Assembly (NCBI GenBank): GCA_963734185.1 | Contig: CAVTGA010000002.1 | Span: 992,001-1,056,000 of the forward strand | Direction: 5' to 3' | Length of the DNA: 64,000 bases | Source of the DNA: PALSA-894 sp963734185 | GTDB lineage: Bacteria > Pseudomonadota > Alphaproteobacteria > Rhizobiales > Xanthobacteraceae | Shown: positions 40,134-50,276 of the stretch, piece by piece | Layout of the letters: every line of letters starts with the position of its first letter | How positions within the stretch are numbered: position 1 is the stretch's first letter | Notes under the pieces: generated by a model | Seen by the model: only the letters and a program-made list of their open reading frames with translations | Database searches by the model: none | What the model was told of the DNA's origin: nothing | Made by a program: the position numbers and the translations under genes

Positions 40134-41645
40134 TCACGATGCGGCCATCGGCTCCTGCTTCTCGCGGCGGCGTTGCACCGAGGAGGGAATCCGCATTGCT
40201 TCGCGGTATTTGGCGACGGTCCGCCGCGCGATGTCGATGCCCGCGGCACGCAGCCTGTCCACGATGGTATCGTCGGACAGCACGTCGGCGGCGCTTTCGG
40301 CCTCGATCAGCTGCCGGATGCGGTGGCGCACGGCTTCGGCCGAATGGGCCTCGCCGCCGTCGGCGGACGCGATCGCCGAGGTGAAGAAATACTTCAGTTC
40401 GAAGATGCCGCGGTTCGTCGCCATGTACTTGTTGGCGGTGACGCGCGAGACAGTGGACTCGTGCATGCCGATGGCGTCGGCGACGGTCTTGAGGTTGAGC
40501 GGCCGCAGGTGCTGAACCCCATTGGCGAAGAACGCGTCCTGCTGACGCACGATCTCGGCCGACACCTTGAGGATGGTCTTGGCGCGCTGGTCGAGGGCGC
40601 GGACCAGCCAGGTCGCAGTCTGCAGGCATTCGGCGAGATAGGTCTTGTCGCCGTTGCTCTTCGTCGTCTTCGAGACGTCCGCATAATACGACTGGTTGAT
40701 CAGGACCTTCGGCAGGGTGTCCGAATTGAGCTCCACCAGCCAGCCGCCTTCCGGGCTGACGCGCACGAACACGTCGGGCACGATCGGCTGCACCACGGCC
40801 GAACCGAACGCCAATCCGGGCTTCGGATTGAGGCGGCGCAGTTCGGCGATCATGTCGGCGAGATCCTCCGCGTCGATGCCGCAGATACGCTGGAGCGCCG
40901 TAAATTCGCGCCGCGCCACCAGTTCGAGATGCTCGACCAGCGCCTGCATGGCGGGATCGAAACGATCCCGTTCCTTGAGCTGGATGGTCAGACATTCGCC
41001 CAGGGTGCGCGCGCAAACGCCGGGCGGATCGAAAGACTGCAGAACGGCGAGCACGGCTTCGACCTCGGCCACCGATGCGCCGAGATTGTCGGCGGCCGCC
41101 GCAAGGTCACCGACCAGATAGCCCGCTTCGTCGACGAGATCGATGAGATGGCGGCCGATCATGCGGCGCACCGGATCGGCCACGGCGAGCGCAAGCTGCT
41201 CGGCGAGATGGTCGGCCAGCGTCGCCTCGGTCGAAACGAAAGCTTCGAGGTTGTAGTTGCCGTCCTCCCGTCCGCCGGAGCCGACGCCCGACCATTCCGA
41301 ATAAGCCGCCGGCTCGTTCAGCGCCGGCCGCGGCGTCTCGGCGTCGGGAAAGACGTTCTCGATGCCGGTGTCGAGCTGGTCTTCGATGGCCGCGCGGGTC
41401 GTCTCGCCGTCTTGCCAATTGGGCTCGGTCGCTCCGTCATTGTGCGATGCAGCAGTCTCGGTCGGGGTTGATTCGTCCTCGCGCTCGCTGGTGCGCTCGA
41501 GCAGGGGATTGCGTTCGAGCTCCCCCTCCACATAGGCGGTCAGATCGAGATTCGACAGTTGCAGCAGCTTGATGGCCTGCATCAGCTGCGGCGTCATGAC
41601 GAGCGCCTGGCTCTGCCGGATCTCCAATCTTTGCGTCAGCGCCAT
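40134..41645 (-). CDS. rpoN: RNA polymerase sigma-54 factor
   Basis: A 503-residue sigma-54. Region I is the Gln/Leu-rich activator-interacting part (QRLEIRQSQALVMTPQLMQA), followed by an acidic region, the core-binding domain (DPPGVCARTLGECLTIQLKE) and the DNA-binding part with the RpoN box ARRTVAKYREA near the C-terminus. It directs transcription of nitrogen-regulated genes with NtrC-type activators. Length and order (lptB upstream, hpf downstream) are typical for alphaproteobacteria. Confidence 0.96.
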   Translation of the reverse strand: MALTQRLEIRQSQALVMTPQLMQAIKLLQLSNLDLTAYVEGELERNPLLERTSEREDESTPTETAASHNDGATEPNWQDGETTRAAIEDQLDTGIENVFPDAETPRPALNEPAAYSEWSGVGSGGREDGNYNLEAFVSTEATLADHLAEQLALAVADPVRRMIGRHLIDLVDEAGYLVGDLAAAADNLGASVAEVEAVLAVLQSFDPPGVCARTLGECLTIQLKERDRFDPAMQALVEHLELVARREFTALQRICGIDAEDLADMIAELRRLNPKPGLAFGSAVVQPIVPDVFVRVSPEGGWLVELNSDTLPKVLINQSYYADVSKTTKSNGDKTYLAECLQTATWLVRALDQRAKTILKVSAEIVRQQDAFFANGVQHLRPLNLKTVADAIGMHESTVSRVTANKYMATNRGIFELKYFFTSAIASADGGEAHSAEAVRHRIRQLIEAESAADVLSDDTIVDRLRAAGIDIARRTVAKYREAMRIPSSVQRRREKQEPMAAS

Positions 41646-41744
41646 GGGCGGCCCGTGAGTTGGTCCGGTTCTTGCTTATCTGCTTCCCGCCCGGCTGTAC
41701 ACCTGCGCGTCGCGCCGTTGTTAACAAGCCGGCAATGCGGCCCC

Positions 41745-42896
<1,152 letters not shown>

Positions 42897-42914
42897 GCGT
42901 CAGCCTACGGTCTT

Positions 42915-42963
42915 GAGCATGATCTTCTCCGAAAACCGGTTCCCACTTTTCGGGATCATGCTC
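42915..42963. repeat. Palindromic repeat, family A
   Basis: GAGCATGATCTTCTCCGAAA through GGGATCATGCTC. It lies in the gap between lptA and lptB with a family B copy 20 bp away (42983). Confidence 0.85.
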
Positions 42964-42982
42964 TGGATTCCTTGCGTTGGTC

Positions 42983-43025
42983 GCGTTTTCCGCGGCGAAC
43001 CGCTGCACACTTCGCCGGAAAACGC
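42983..43025. repeat. Palindromic repeat, family B
   Basis: GCGTTTTCCGCGGCGAACCG through TTCGCCGGAAAACGC. Bounded by GCGTTTTC/GAAAACGC inverted ends around CCGCTGCACACTTC. A second copy is at 47390-47432. It stops 2 bp before the lptA stop codon. Confidence 0.85.
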
Positions 43026-43026
43026 T

Positions 43027-43674
43027 CTAGTTGATCCGCATCGGCCCGGAGGGCGCGGGCTTCGGGGCGGCACTCGGACCCGGCGAGGCACTCGGGCTCG
43101 GCGGAGTAGCCGGCGGCTTGGCATCCTTCGACGGCGGCATCAGCATCTCGACCCGGCCCTTGCTCGTCATCGTGTAGCGGCCGCTGGTCAGATCGACGAA
43201 CAGCTGATCGCCGCGCACGATGCTTTGGCCCTGGGTGACGACAACCTTGCCGGTGAGCGTCACCGTATTGGCGCGCATGTCGAACACGCCGTTGTCGCCG
43301 GTCGCGGTCTGGTCCTTCTGGCTGACCACCACGTCACCCTTGGCTTCGACCCGCTTGATGCGTTGCGAGCCGCCAGGCTGCTCGGGCTGCTTGGCCTTGG
43401 CGGGTGGCCCCACCGCCGCATCCTCGTAATAGACGGTCAGTGTCTTGCAGCGGACCGTGGCGTCCCCTTGCGTCATCACCACATTGCCGATGAAGCTCGC
43501 CATCCGTTGCTTGTCGCGCACCTCCAGCGAGGTCGATTCGATTTTCAGCGGAAGATCGCGGTTGAGGGTCAGGCCCGCCGCCGGGCCCGGCGCGGGTGCC
43601 TGCGCCTGTGCGGCCGCGCCGAACGCGGCAAGCGCGAGCGCGCAAGCGAACAGCGAGCGAGGCATCGCGCTCAT
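43027..43674 (-). CDS. lptA: LPS transport periplasmic protein LptA
   Basis: A 215-residue periplasmic protein. A signal peptide (MPRSLFACALALAAFGAAAQ) precedes the OstA beta-jellyroll with SFIGNVVMTQGDATVRCKTL, RVEAKGDVVVSQKDQTATGD and KVVVTQGQSIVRGDQLFVDL. The C-terminal tail is Pro/Ala/Ser-rich. LptA forms the periplasmic bridge carrying LPS from LptC to LptD. Its ATG (43674) overlaps the lptC stop as ATGA. Confidence 0.92.
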   Translation of the reverse strand: MSAMPRSLFACALALAAFGAAAQAQAPAPGPAAGLTLNRDLPLKIESTSLEVRDKQRMASFIGNVVMTQGDATVRCKTLTVYYEDAAVGPPAKAKQPEQPGGSQRIKRVEAKGDVVVSQKDQTATGDNGVFDMRANTVTLTGKVVVTQGQSIVRGDQLFVDLTSGRYTMTSKGRVEMLMPPSKDAKPPATPPSPSASPGPSAAPKPAPSGPMRIN

Positions 43675-44381
43675 CGCTGCGCGGTCCCGGTCGGAGCAGG
43701 CGTTGCGCCGGGTTTCTCGGAATTCAACTTCATGACGACGCCGCGGTCGAAGCGGATGAGGTCGCCGGATTCCATGACCTCGAGCCGGTTGGCATCGAGC
43801 ACGCCATCCGGCAACACCCAATGGACCGGCTGCTCCGACAGCACGCGTCCCTCGCGCACGTCGATCGCGGCTTCGCGCAGCCGGCCGCGATAGCCGCTCG
43901 ACGACACGATCACGACGTTGTCGCGCAGCATCAGCTGCTCCGTCTTGGTGTTGTAGACCCCGTTGAGCGCGGTGAGTTCCACCGCGCTTCCGTCCTGCAG
44001 GTTCATCTTGGCGCGCAAGTCTTTCAATTCGACTACTTCGGGCGAGGCGATGTCCTGCAGGGCGGTCTTGGCGGTGAACTCGTAGGGACGGGCGTCGCGC
44101 GTGAAACCGGCCAGCCGCGGCGTTTCCATGGTGAGCTTGCTGCCGGAGATCGCGAGCTTGCCGACGCTCGGCAGCTTGTCGAACACGCGCATCGGCTGCA
44201 GCCAGCTCGCGAGCGCGAGCGCCACCAGACCGAGAACCACCCCGGCCGGCAGCCCGATACGTAGCGCCCGCACCCATTGGCTGTGACGGCCGGCCCTGAC
44301 GAACACGCGCGCACGGTCGGACCTGCCGGTTGAGGTCCAGCCGCGCGCTTGCCTGTCTGCAGCCGTGCTGAGCTGATCCAT
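43671..44381 (-). CDS. lptC: LPS export protein LptC
   Basis: A 236-residue membrane-anchored protein. An N-terminal cytoplasmic stretch precedes the anchor helix (LRIGLPAGVVLGLVALALAS) and a periplasmic jellyroll with ISGSKLTMETPRLAGFTRDA and EVVELKDLRAKMNLQDGSAV. LptC takes LPS from LptBFG and passes it to LptA. The start at 44381 (MDQLSTAADRQARG) is preferred to the longer frame at 44492. Followed by lptA with ATGA overlap. Confidence 0.9.
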   Translation of the reverse strand: MDQLSTAADRQARGWTSTGRSDRARVFVRAGRHSQWVRALRIGLPAGVVLGLVALALASWLQPMRVFDKLPSVGKLAISGSKLTMETPRLAGFTRDARPYEFTAKTALQDIASPEVVELKDLRAKMNLQDGSAVELTALNGVYNTKTEQLMLRDNVVIVSSSGYRGRLREAAIDVREGRVLSEQPVHWVLPDGVLDANRLEVMESGDLIRFDRGVVMKLNSEKPGATPAPTGTAQR

Positions 44382-44488
44382 CCCTCGATCCGCCGTTCGA
44401 ACGGGAAATCGGCAGTCACGCCAAACAGATGTTAGTCCGCCCAGGTGTGAAAATCGCCTTCGAATATGGCTTCGCCGCGGCGGGAGGA

Positions 44489-45103
44489 TCAAGAATGCGC
44501 GAAAATATCCTCCGCCGCCCAGCCGGCGAGATCGAGCCGCGCGCGGGTAGGCAGAAAGCCGAAACAGGCGGCGGCCAGCTCGGCGCGGCCCTCGCGCGCC
44601 AGCAGCGCGTCGAGCCTGTCCTTGAGCGCATGCAGATGCAGCACATCTTCGGCCGCGTAGGCGACCTGGGCCTCGCTCAGCGTCTCGGCGCCCCAGTCCG
44701 AGAGTTGCTGCTGCTTCGACAGATCCTTGCCGAGAACGTCTTTCACCAGATCCTTCAGGCCGTGCTTGTCGGTATAGGTGCGGGTGAGGCGTGAGGCGAT
44801 CTTGGTGCAGTAGACCGGCTCAGGCATCACGCCGAGGGCCTTGCACAGCATGGCGAGATCGAACCGGGCGAAATGGAAGATCTTGAGCTTGGAAGCGTCC
44901 GACAGGAGCCGCTTGAGATTGGGTGCGTCGGCGGCCTCGCGCGCGATCTGCACCACGTCGGCCGAGCCGTCGCCGGGCGAGAGCTGCACCACGCACAGCC
45001 GGTCGCGCTCGGCGCTCAGCCCCATGGTCTCGGTGTCGACCGCAACGGCACCCTGGTAGCGCGCGAGGTCGGGCAGGTCGCCGCGATGCAGACGGATGGT
45101 CAT
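44489..45103 (-). CDS. rnd: Ribonuclease D (short DEDDy form)
   Basis: A 204-residue 3'-5' exonuclease. DEDDy residues are Asp23 and Glu25 in AVDTETMG, Asp82 in FHFARFDLAML, and Tyr plus Asp in VAYAAEDVLHLH. It has only the catalytic domain, without the HRDC domains of E. coli RNase D; this short form is usual in alphaproteobacteria. It trims tRNA 3' ends. It lies between lptC and tRNA-Leu. Confidence 0.93.
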   Translation of the reverse strand: MTIRLHRGDLPDLARYQGAVAVDTETMGLSAERDRLCVVQLSPGDGSADVVQIAREAADAPNLKRLLSDASKLKIFHFARFDLAMLCKALGVMPEPVYCTKIASRLTRTYTDKHGLKDLVKDVLGKDLSKQQQLSDWGAETLSEAQVAYAAEDVLHLHALKDRLDALLAREGRAELAAACFGFLPTRARLDLAGWAAEDIFAHS

Positions 45104-45275
45104 GAGGCCTCGGCTTGCTTATTGATATTAAAAGTGAATTTTCCCTGAACGGCGTACCTGACCGGCACCGGCGAACGATGAAGCCGAGAAGCGGGAGCGG
45201 CGCGCAGCCGAACAGCGTGAAGAAGCTGGCACCGCAAGGACGCGCATCGTCCGCCGTCTACACGTCATCGAACGA

Positions 45276-45360
45276 TGGTGCCCAGAAGAGGACTCGAACC
45301 TCCACGGCTTTCACCACTGGTACCTGAAACCAGCGCGTCTACCAATTCCGCCATCTGGGC
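45276..45360 (-). tRNA. tRNA-Leu (CAG anticodon)
   Basis: An 85-nt tRNA with encoded CCA. On the minus strand the acceptor GCCCAGA pairs with TCTGGGC, the anticodon stem CTGGT/ACCAG encloses TTCAGGT (anticodon CAG), and a long variable arm (GGTGAAAGCCG) marks a class II tRNA. It reads CUG leucine codons. Confidence 0.97.
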
Positions 45361-45496
45361 ACGCCGGCAGACATAAGGGCGCGCCTTTCGCGTTGTCAAC
45401 GTTCGGGCGCGTTCGGGCCGCGGCCCTGTACAGGACGAAACCGATCCTGTATTCGGCGCCAAAGCGCATGAGCGGCGCGGACCCAGCGGAACGCCT

Positions 45497-46462
45497 GTGG
45501 CTTCCAACACCGATACACTGGTCACCATCTTCGGCGGATCCGGCTTCGTCGGCCGCCACTTGGTGCGCGCGCTTGCCCGGCGCGGCTACCGCGTGCGCGT
45601 CGCGGTGCGCCGCCCCGACCTTGCCGGCCACCTGCAGCCGCTCGGCATGGTCGGGCAGATCCACGCCGTGCAGGCCAACGTGCGCCACGCCGGCTCGGTC
45701 GCGGCGGCGGCGCGCGATTCCGATGCGATCGTCAATCTGGTGGCGATCCTGTACGAGCGCGGCCGCCAGCGCTTCGAGGCCGTGCATGCGCAGGGCGCCG
45801 CCGCTGTGGCGAGCGCCGCGGCGGCGCAGGGCGCGCGGCTGGTCCACGTGTCGGCGATCGGCGCCAGCCACGAATCGCCATCGCTCTATGGGCGCACCAA
45901 AGCCGCCGGCGAAGACGCGGCGCTCGCCGCCGTGCCGGCGGCGACCATCGTCCGCCCCTCGATCGTATTCGGCCCGGAGGATGATTTCTTCAACCGCTTC
46001 GCCGCGCTGGCCCGGATGTCGCCGGTGCTGCCGCTGATCGGCGGCGGAGAGACGAGATTCCAGCCGGTATTCGTCGGCGACGTGGCGCAGGCGATCGTCA
46101 AGGCGGTCGAAGGCAAGACCCGGCCCGGCGCGGCCTACGAGCTGGGCGGGCCGGAGGTGAAGAGCTTCCGGCATCTGTTGGAGTTCGTGTGCGCCGTGAC
46201 CGAGCGCAAGCGCCTGCTCGTGCCGTTGCCGTTCTGGCTCGCCAGGCTGCAGGCCTCGGTGCTGCAGTTTCTTCCCAAGCCGCCGCTCACTCCCGATCAG
46301 GTCGAATTGCTCAAGAGCGACAACGTCGTGTCCGAGGCAGCGCAACGCGACGGCCGCACGCTCGACGGCCTCGGCATCGAGTCGTCCGCGTTCGCGGCGA
46401 TCGTGCCGACCTACCTGTGGCGCTTTCGCAAGACCGGGCAGTTCCGGCGCCGGGTGGCATGA
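45497..46462 (+). CDS. Complex I NDUFA9-subunit family protein (NAD(P)-binding)
   Basis: A 321-residue extended-SDR protein: LVTIFGGSGFVGRHLVRALA (NAD(P)-binding), VNLVAILYERGRQRFEAVHA and VRPSIVFGPEDDFFNRFAAL. This is the NDUFA9-like family, in mitochondria an accessory complex I subunit that binds NADPH; bacterial members are soluble and thought to act in quinone or respiratory assembly. It starts with GTG at 45497 in the operon-free gap after tRNA-Leu, converging on uppP. Confidence 0.9.
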   Translation: MASNTDTLVTIFGGSGFVGRHLVRALARRGYRVRVAVRRPDLAGHLQPLGMVGQIHAVQANVRHAGSVAAAARDSDAIVNLVAILYERGRQRFEAVHAQGAAAVASAAAAQGARLVHVSAIGASHESPSLYGRTKAAGEDAALAAVPAATIVRPSIVFGPEDDFFNRFAALARMSPVLPLIGGGETRFQPVFVGDVAQAIVKAVEGKTRPGAAYELGGPEVKSFRHLLEFVCAVTERKRLLVPLPFWLARLQASVLQFLPKPPLTPDQVELLKSDNVVSEAAQRDGRTLDGLGIESSAFAAIVPTYLWRFRKTGQFRRRVA

Positions 46463-46496
46463 CCCGTCTCTCCCGAGGGAGGAGGGATGACCCACC

Positions 46497-47303
46497 CTAC
46501 TTGACGAGAGCCAATCCCATCAGTCCGAGCGCGCCGACCACGATGCGCCACCAGGCGAACAGCGCGAAGCCGTGGCTCGACACGTAGTCGAGAAACGTCC
46601 GCACCACGATCCAGGCGGCGACGAACGAGGTGACGAACCCCACGATCACGATCAGGGCGTTACCGCCGCTCATCTGCGACCAGCTCTTGATCAGGTCGAG
46701 CGTGAAAGCGCCCGCCATGGTCGGGATGGCGAGGAAGAACGAGAATTCGGCGGCCGAGCGCTTGTCGGCACCGAGCAGCATGGCCGACACGATGGTGGCG
46801 CCCGAGCGCGACACGCCGGGAACCATGGCCAGGCATTGGCACAGCCCGATGCCGAGATACATCGGCAGCGAGAAAGCGGTCGCGTCGGTGTAGCGCGGCG
46901 TGAGCGTCTGGCGATCGACCCACAGCAGGATGGCGCCGCCGATGATGAGCGAAAAGCAGACGATCCAGGGATTGAACAGCACGGCCTTGATGAAGCCGCG
47001 CGCCAGATACCCGATCAGCGCCGCTGGAAGGAATGCCAGCACCACGCCGATGACGAAGTAGCGGGCGCGCTCGTCATGCAGCGCGTCGATCGCGATGCGC
47101 CACAGCCGGGCGAAATAGATCGACAGGATGGCGAGGATGGCGCCGAGCTGGATCAGAACCACGAACGTCTTGCCGAAATCCTCGTCGTCGAAGCCGAAGA
47201 AATGCCCGAGCAGCAGCAGATGGCCGGTCGACGACACGGGCAGAAATTCCGTGAGGCCCTCGACGACGCCGAGCACCATGGCCTTGAACAGGTCGAGCAG
47301 CAT
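46497..47303 (-). CDS. uppP: Undecaprenyl-diphosphatase
   Basis: A 268-residue, eight-helix inner-membrane phosphatase that recycles undecaprenyl diphosphate for peptidoglycan and LPS synthesis. Motif 1 is VEGLTEFLPVSSTGHLLLLG and motif 2 is MVPGVSRSGATI, which contain the catalytic Glu, Ser and Arg. Length is normal. Overexpression is associated with bacitracin resistance. Convergent with the NDUFA9-like gene over 34 bp. Confidence 0.95.
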   Translation of the reverse strand: MLLDLFKAMVLGVVEGLTEFLPVSSTGHLLLLGHFFGFDDEDFGKTFVVLIQLGAILAILSIYFARLWRIAIDALHDERARYFVIGVVLAFLPAALIGYLARGFIKAVLFNPWIVCFSLIIGGAILLWVDRQTLTPRYTDATAFSLPMYLGIGLCQCLAMVPGVSRSGATIVSAMLLGADKRSAAEFSFFLAIPTMAGAFTLDLIKSWSQMSGGNALIVIVGFVTSFVAAWIVVRTFLDYVSSHGFALFAWWRIVVGALGLMGLALVK

Positions 47304-47389
47304 GCACGCTCCAAAGCAATGACCCGGCTAGGGTCCCGATTCCGAGTTCAAGAGATCGTGGAATCGCAAGCGGGAGAACACACGTGGTC

Positions 47390-47432
47390 GCGTTTTCTAC
47401 GGCGAACCGCTACACACTTCGCCGGAAAACGC
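47390..47432. repeat. Palindromic repeat, family B
   Basis: GCGTTTTCTACGGCGAACCG through TTCGCCGGAAAACGC. It matches the copy at 42983-43025. It lies upstream of uppP and downstream of nothing, in the divergent gap before the GST gene, which holds no other gene. Confidence 0.85.
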
Positions 47433-47540
47433 TCCAGCCTTGTGGCGCACCGCCACAATAAGGGCAACAAGATAAGGGCAGGTTGCTCCCCGCCCGCGCC
47501 TTGCCTATGACGGTATCCCGACGCGTCCTGCCGGCACCAC

Positions 47541-48233
47541 ATGATCACCTTATTCCACCATCCGTTCTGTCCGCACTCACGCTTCGTGCGCGTCGCGCTC
47601 GGCGAATTGGGAGCCACGGCGCGGCTGGTGGAGGAGCGGCCGTGGGAACGGCGCGAGGAATTCCTCGCCCTCAACACCGCCGGCACCACGCCGGTGCTGA
47701 TCGAGGAAGGCCGCCCGGCCGTGCCGAGCGCCGCCATCATCGCCGAGTATCTCGACGAGACGCGTGGCGCCGAGCTTGGCGAGCATCGGCTGCTGCCGTC
47801 CGACATCGGCGGGCGCATCGAGGTGCGGCGGCTGACGAGCTGGTTCAACGACAAGCTTTTCGCCGAGGCAACCGAGATGCTGGTCACCGAGAAGGTGTAC
47901 AAGCGCCACATGACGGTGGAGCAAGGCGGCGGGCCGCCCGATACCGGCGCGATCCGTGCGGCGCGCAGCAACATCCGCTATCATCTCTGCTATATCGGCT
48001 GGCTGATGCGCCAGCGCGCCTGGCTCGCCGGCGAGCGCATGAGCTACGCCGACCTGGCGGCGGCCGCGCATCTGTCGGTCGCCGACTATCTGGGCGACGT
48101 GCCGTGGAGCGAAGACGAAACCGCCAAGAACTGGTATGCGCGGGTGAAGTCGCGCCCCTCGTTCCGGCCGATCCTGGCCGACGCGATCGCCGGGACGCCG
48201 CCGTCGCCGACCTACGCGGACCTGGATTTTTGA
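47541..48233 (+). CDS. Glutathione S-transferase family protein
   Basis: A 230-residue GST: thioredoxin-like N-domain (MITLFHHPFCPHSRFVRVAL, with a CPxS-type active-site start) then the VPSAAIIAEYLDET glutathione-binding segment, and an all-helical C-domain (MRQRAWLAGERMSYADLAAA). The substrate is unknown. The stop overlaps a possible TTG start of queG (48230), so the two may be coupled. Confidence 0.88.
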   Translation: MITLFHHPFCPHSRFVRVALGELGATARLVEERPWERREEFLALNTAGTTPVLIEEGRPAVPSAAIIAEYLDETRGAELGEHRLLPSDIGGRIEVRRLTSWFNDKLFAEATEMLVTEKVYKRHMTVEQGGGPPDTGAIRAARSNIRYHLCYIGWLMRQRAWLAGERMSYADLAAAAHLSVADYLGDVPWSEDETAKNWYARVKSRPSFRPILADAIAGTPPSPTYADLDF

Positions 48234-48292
48234 GTCACCTGACAGCAAGTCCCGAACCACCCCCCTCCCCGAAGCGGGGAGCGAGTATCGGT

Positions 48293-49396
48293 TTGAAGCT
48301 GCGCGAAGCGGCGCGCGCGCGCGGCTTCGACGCGATCGGGGTGGTGCGGCCGGACGCGATCCTCGCCGCCGGGCCGTATCTCAAACGCTTCATCGCCGAC
48401 GGCGCCCATGGCGACATGGACTGGCTGGCGACGACCGCCGGACGGCGCGCAGCGCCGCGCAATCTATGGCCGGACGTCAACGCGATCATCATGCTCGGGA
48501 TCAACTACGGTCCCGACCGCGATCCGCTCGCCATCCTGGGGCAGCCCGAGGCGGGAGCGATCTCGGTCTATGCGCAAGGCGACGACTATCACGAGGTGAT
48601 CAAACGCAGGCTCAAGGACCTCGCGCGCTGGCTGGTCGCGGAGGCCGGCGGCGACGTCAAGGTGTTCGTCGACACCGCGGCGGTGATGGAGAAGCCGCTC
48701 GCGGCAGCCGGCGGCCTCGGCTGGCAGGGCAAGCATACCAATCTGGTGTCGCGCGAGTACGGCTCGTGGCTGTTCCTCGGCGCCATCTTCACCACCCTCG
48801 ACATCGCACCCGATCAACCCGAGCGCGACCACTGCGGTACCTGCACCCAATGCCTTGACATCTGCCCGACCGCCGCGTTCCCGGCGCCCTACCGGCTCGA
48901 TGCGCGGCGCTGCATCTCGTATCTCACCATCGAGCACAAAGGCCCGATCCCGCGCGAGCTGCGCGCCGCGATGGGCAACCGCATCTACGGCTGCGACGAT
49001 TGCCTGGCGGTCTGCCCGTGGAACAAGTTTGCGCAGGCCGGACGCGAAGCGAAGCTCGCCGCCCGAGCCGCATTGCGCGCGCCAAAACTTGCCGACCTCG
49101 CGCGGCTCGACGACACAGCGTTCCGCGCGCTGTTTGCCAAGTCGCCGGTCAAACGGACCGGGCGCGACCGCTTCGTGCGCAATGTGCTGATCGCGATCGG
49201 CAACTCCGGCACTCCGGCACTTGCCGCGCAGGCGGAGCGGCTGCTCGACGATGCCTCGCCGCTGGTGCGCGGCGCAGCCGTCTGGGCGCTCGGGCGGCTC
49301 GATCAAGCACGGCTTATGGCAATTGCGGCGGAGCCGCGCGCCCAAGAGCAGGATGCCTTGGTGCTGGACGAGTGGAATGCGGCGCTCGCCGCATAG
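48293..49396 (+). CDS. queG: Epoxyqueuosine reductase QueG
   Basis: A cobalamin-dependent iron-sulfur enzyme that makes the last step of queuosine synthesis in tRNA. Visible are the N-terminal FDAIGVVRPDAI, the conserved MLGINYGPD, two [4Fe-4S] motifs (CGTCTQCLDICPTAAF and CDDCLAVCPWNKF) and a C-terminal HEAT-like part (ASPLVRGAAVWALGRL). Start is uncertain: TTG 48293 gives 367 residues (MKLREAARARG); TTG 48230 overlaps the GST stop and would add 21 mostly Pro-rich residues. Confidence 0.92.
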   Translation: MKLREAARARGFDAIGVVRPDAILAAGPYLKRFIADGAHGDMDWLATTAGRRAAPRNLWPDVNAIIMLGINYGPDRDPLAILGQPEAGAISVYAQGDDYHEVIKRRLKDLARWLVAEAGGDVKVFVDTAAVMEKPLAAAGGLGWQGKHTNLVSREYGSWLFLGAIFTTLDIAPDQPERDHCGTCTQCLDICPTAAFPAPYRLDARRCISYLTIEHKGPIPRELRAAMGNRIYGCDDCLAVCPWNKFAQAGREAKLAARAALRAPKLADLARLDDTAFRALFAKSPVKRTGRDRFVRNVLIAIGNSGTPALAAQAERLLDDASPLVRGAAVWALGRLDQARLMAIAAEPRAQEQDALVLDEWNAALAA

Positions 49397-49403
49397 GCGA
49401 GTC

Positions 49404-50195
49404 TCAAAACTCCGCCACGGCCCGGATCAGCCGCTCGATGTCCTCCGGCCGCGACAGGCGGTGGTCACCGTCCTTGACCAGCGTGAGCACGACGTCGTCC
49501 TGCGCCAGGCGCGAGACCAGCCCTTCGGCGTGGGTCCAGGGCACGTCGGGATCCTTCGCGCCCTGCAGGATGCGCACCGGGCAACCGGTCTCGATCAGGC
49601 CACCGAGCAACAGGTGCTTCCTGCCGTCCTCGATCAGGCCACGGGTGATCGGATAGGGCTCATCGGAGTACTCCGACGGCCGCAGCCAGACCCCCGTGGT
49701 TTCGATCTCGCGCTTCACCGCAGCGGGGAAGCGTTGCCACATCAGCGCCTCGGTGAAGTCGACCGCGGGCGCGATCAGCACCAGGCCCGCGACCGTGGCG
49801 GTTCCCGGGCGGCGTCGCAGCTCGCGCGCCATGAGCAGCGCCAGCCAGCCTCCCATCGACGAACCGACAACGATCTGCGGGCCGGAACAGAATGCCCCGA
49901 ACACGCCTAGGGCTTCCTCCAGCCAGCGGCTGATGGTGCCGTCGGCAAAGTCGCCGGCGGATTCGCCGTGGCCCGAATAGTCGAAGCGCACGCAGGCGCG
50001 CCCCTGCGCGCGCGCCCAGTCACTGAGCGCGACCGCCTTGGTGCCCTGCATGTCGGACTTGAAGCCGCCGAGCCAGATGAGGCCCGGTCCCTGGTCAGGT
50101 TGGCGCGGCGCTCGACCCGGCGCGGCGCGGACCGCGATTAACCGTGTTGCGGAACCAGTTCCTACGGAGAACAATTTCGGGCAAGAATAGGGCAT
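49404..50195 (-). CDS. Alpha/beta hydrolase
   Basis: A 263-residue hydrolase. Nucleophile Ser in VVGSSMGGWLAL, Asp in LQGAKDPDVPWTHAE, and His in DGDHRLSRPED. The pattern WLGGFKSDMQGTKA and FDYSGHGESAGDF resembles ABHD10-type thioesterases and acyl-glucuronide esterases. Substrate unknown. The ATG at 50195 gives MPYSCPKLFSVGTGSATRLI; the longer open frame has no support. Convergent with queG, divergent from the glycosyltransferase. Confidence 0.85.
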   Translation of the reverse strand: MPYSCPKLFSVGTGSATRLIAVRAAPGRAPRQPDQGPGLIWLGGFKSDMQGTKAVALSDWARAQGRACVRFDYSGHGESAGDFADGTISRWLEEALGVFGAFCSGPQIVVGSSMGGWLALLMARELRRRPGTATVAGLVLIAPAVDFTEALMWQRFPAAVKREIETTGVWLRPSEYSDEPYPITRGLIEDGRKHLLLGGLIETGCPVRILQGAKDPDVPWTHAEGLVSRLAQDDVVLTLVKDGDHRLSRPEDIERLIRAVAEF

Positions 50196-50276
50196 GGAGC
50201 GGGGTACCAGCGTGGGGCAGGCCGTGTTTCGCCGCAGGACGCGGCGGAACGCAAGGGGTCTTTGCGGGCGGGCGCC

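Noticed and set aside
43671..44277. Large overlapping frames on the minus strand at lptA/lptC
   Set aside because: High-GC shadows; codon pattern and families fit only LptA and LptC.
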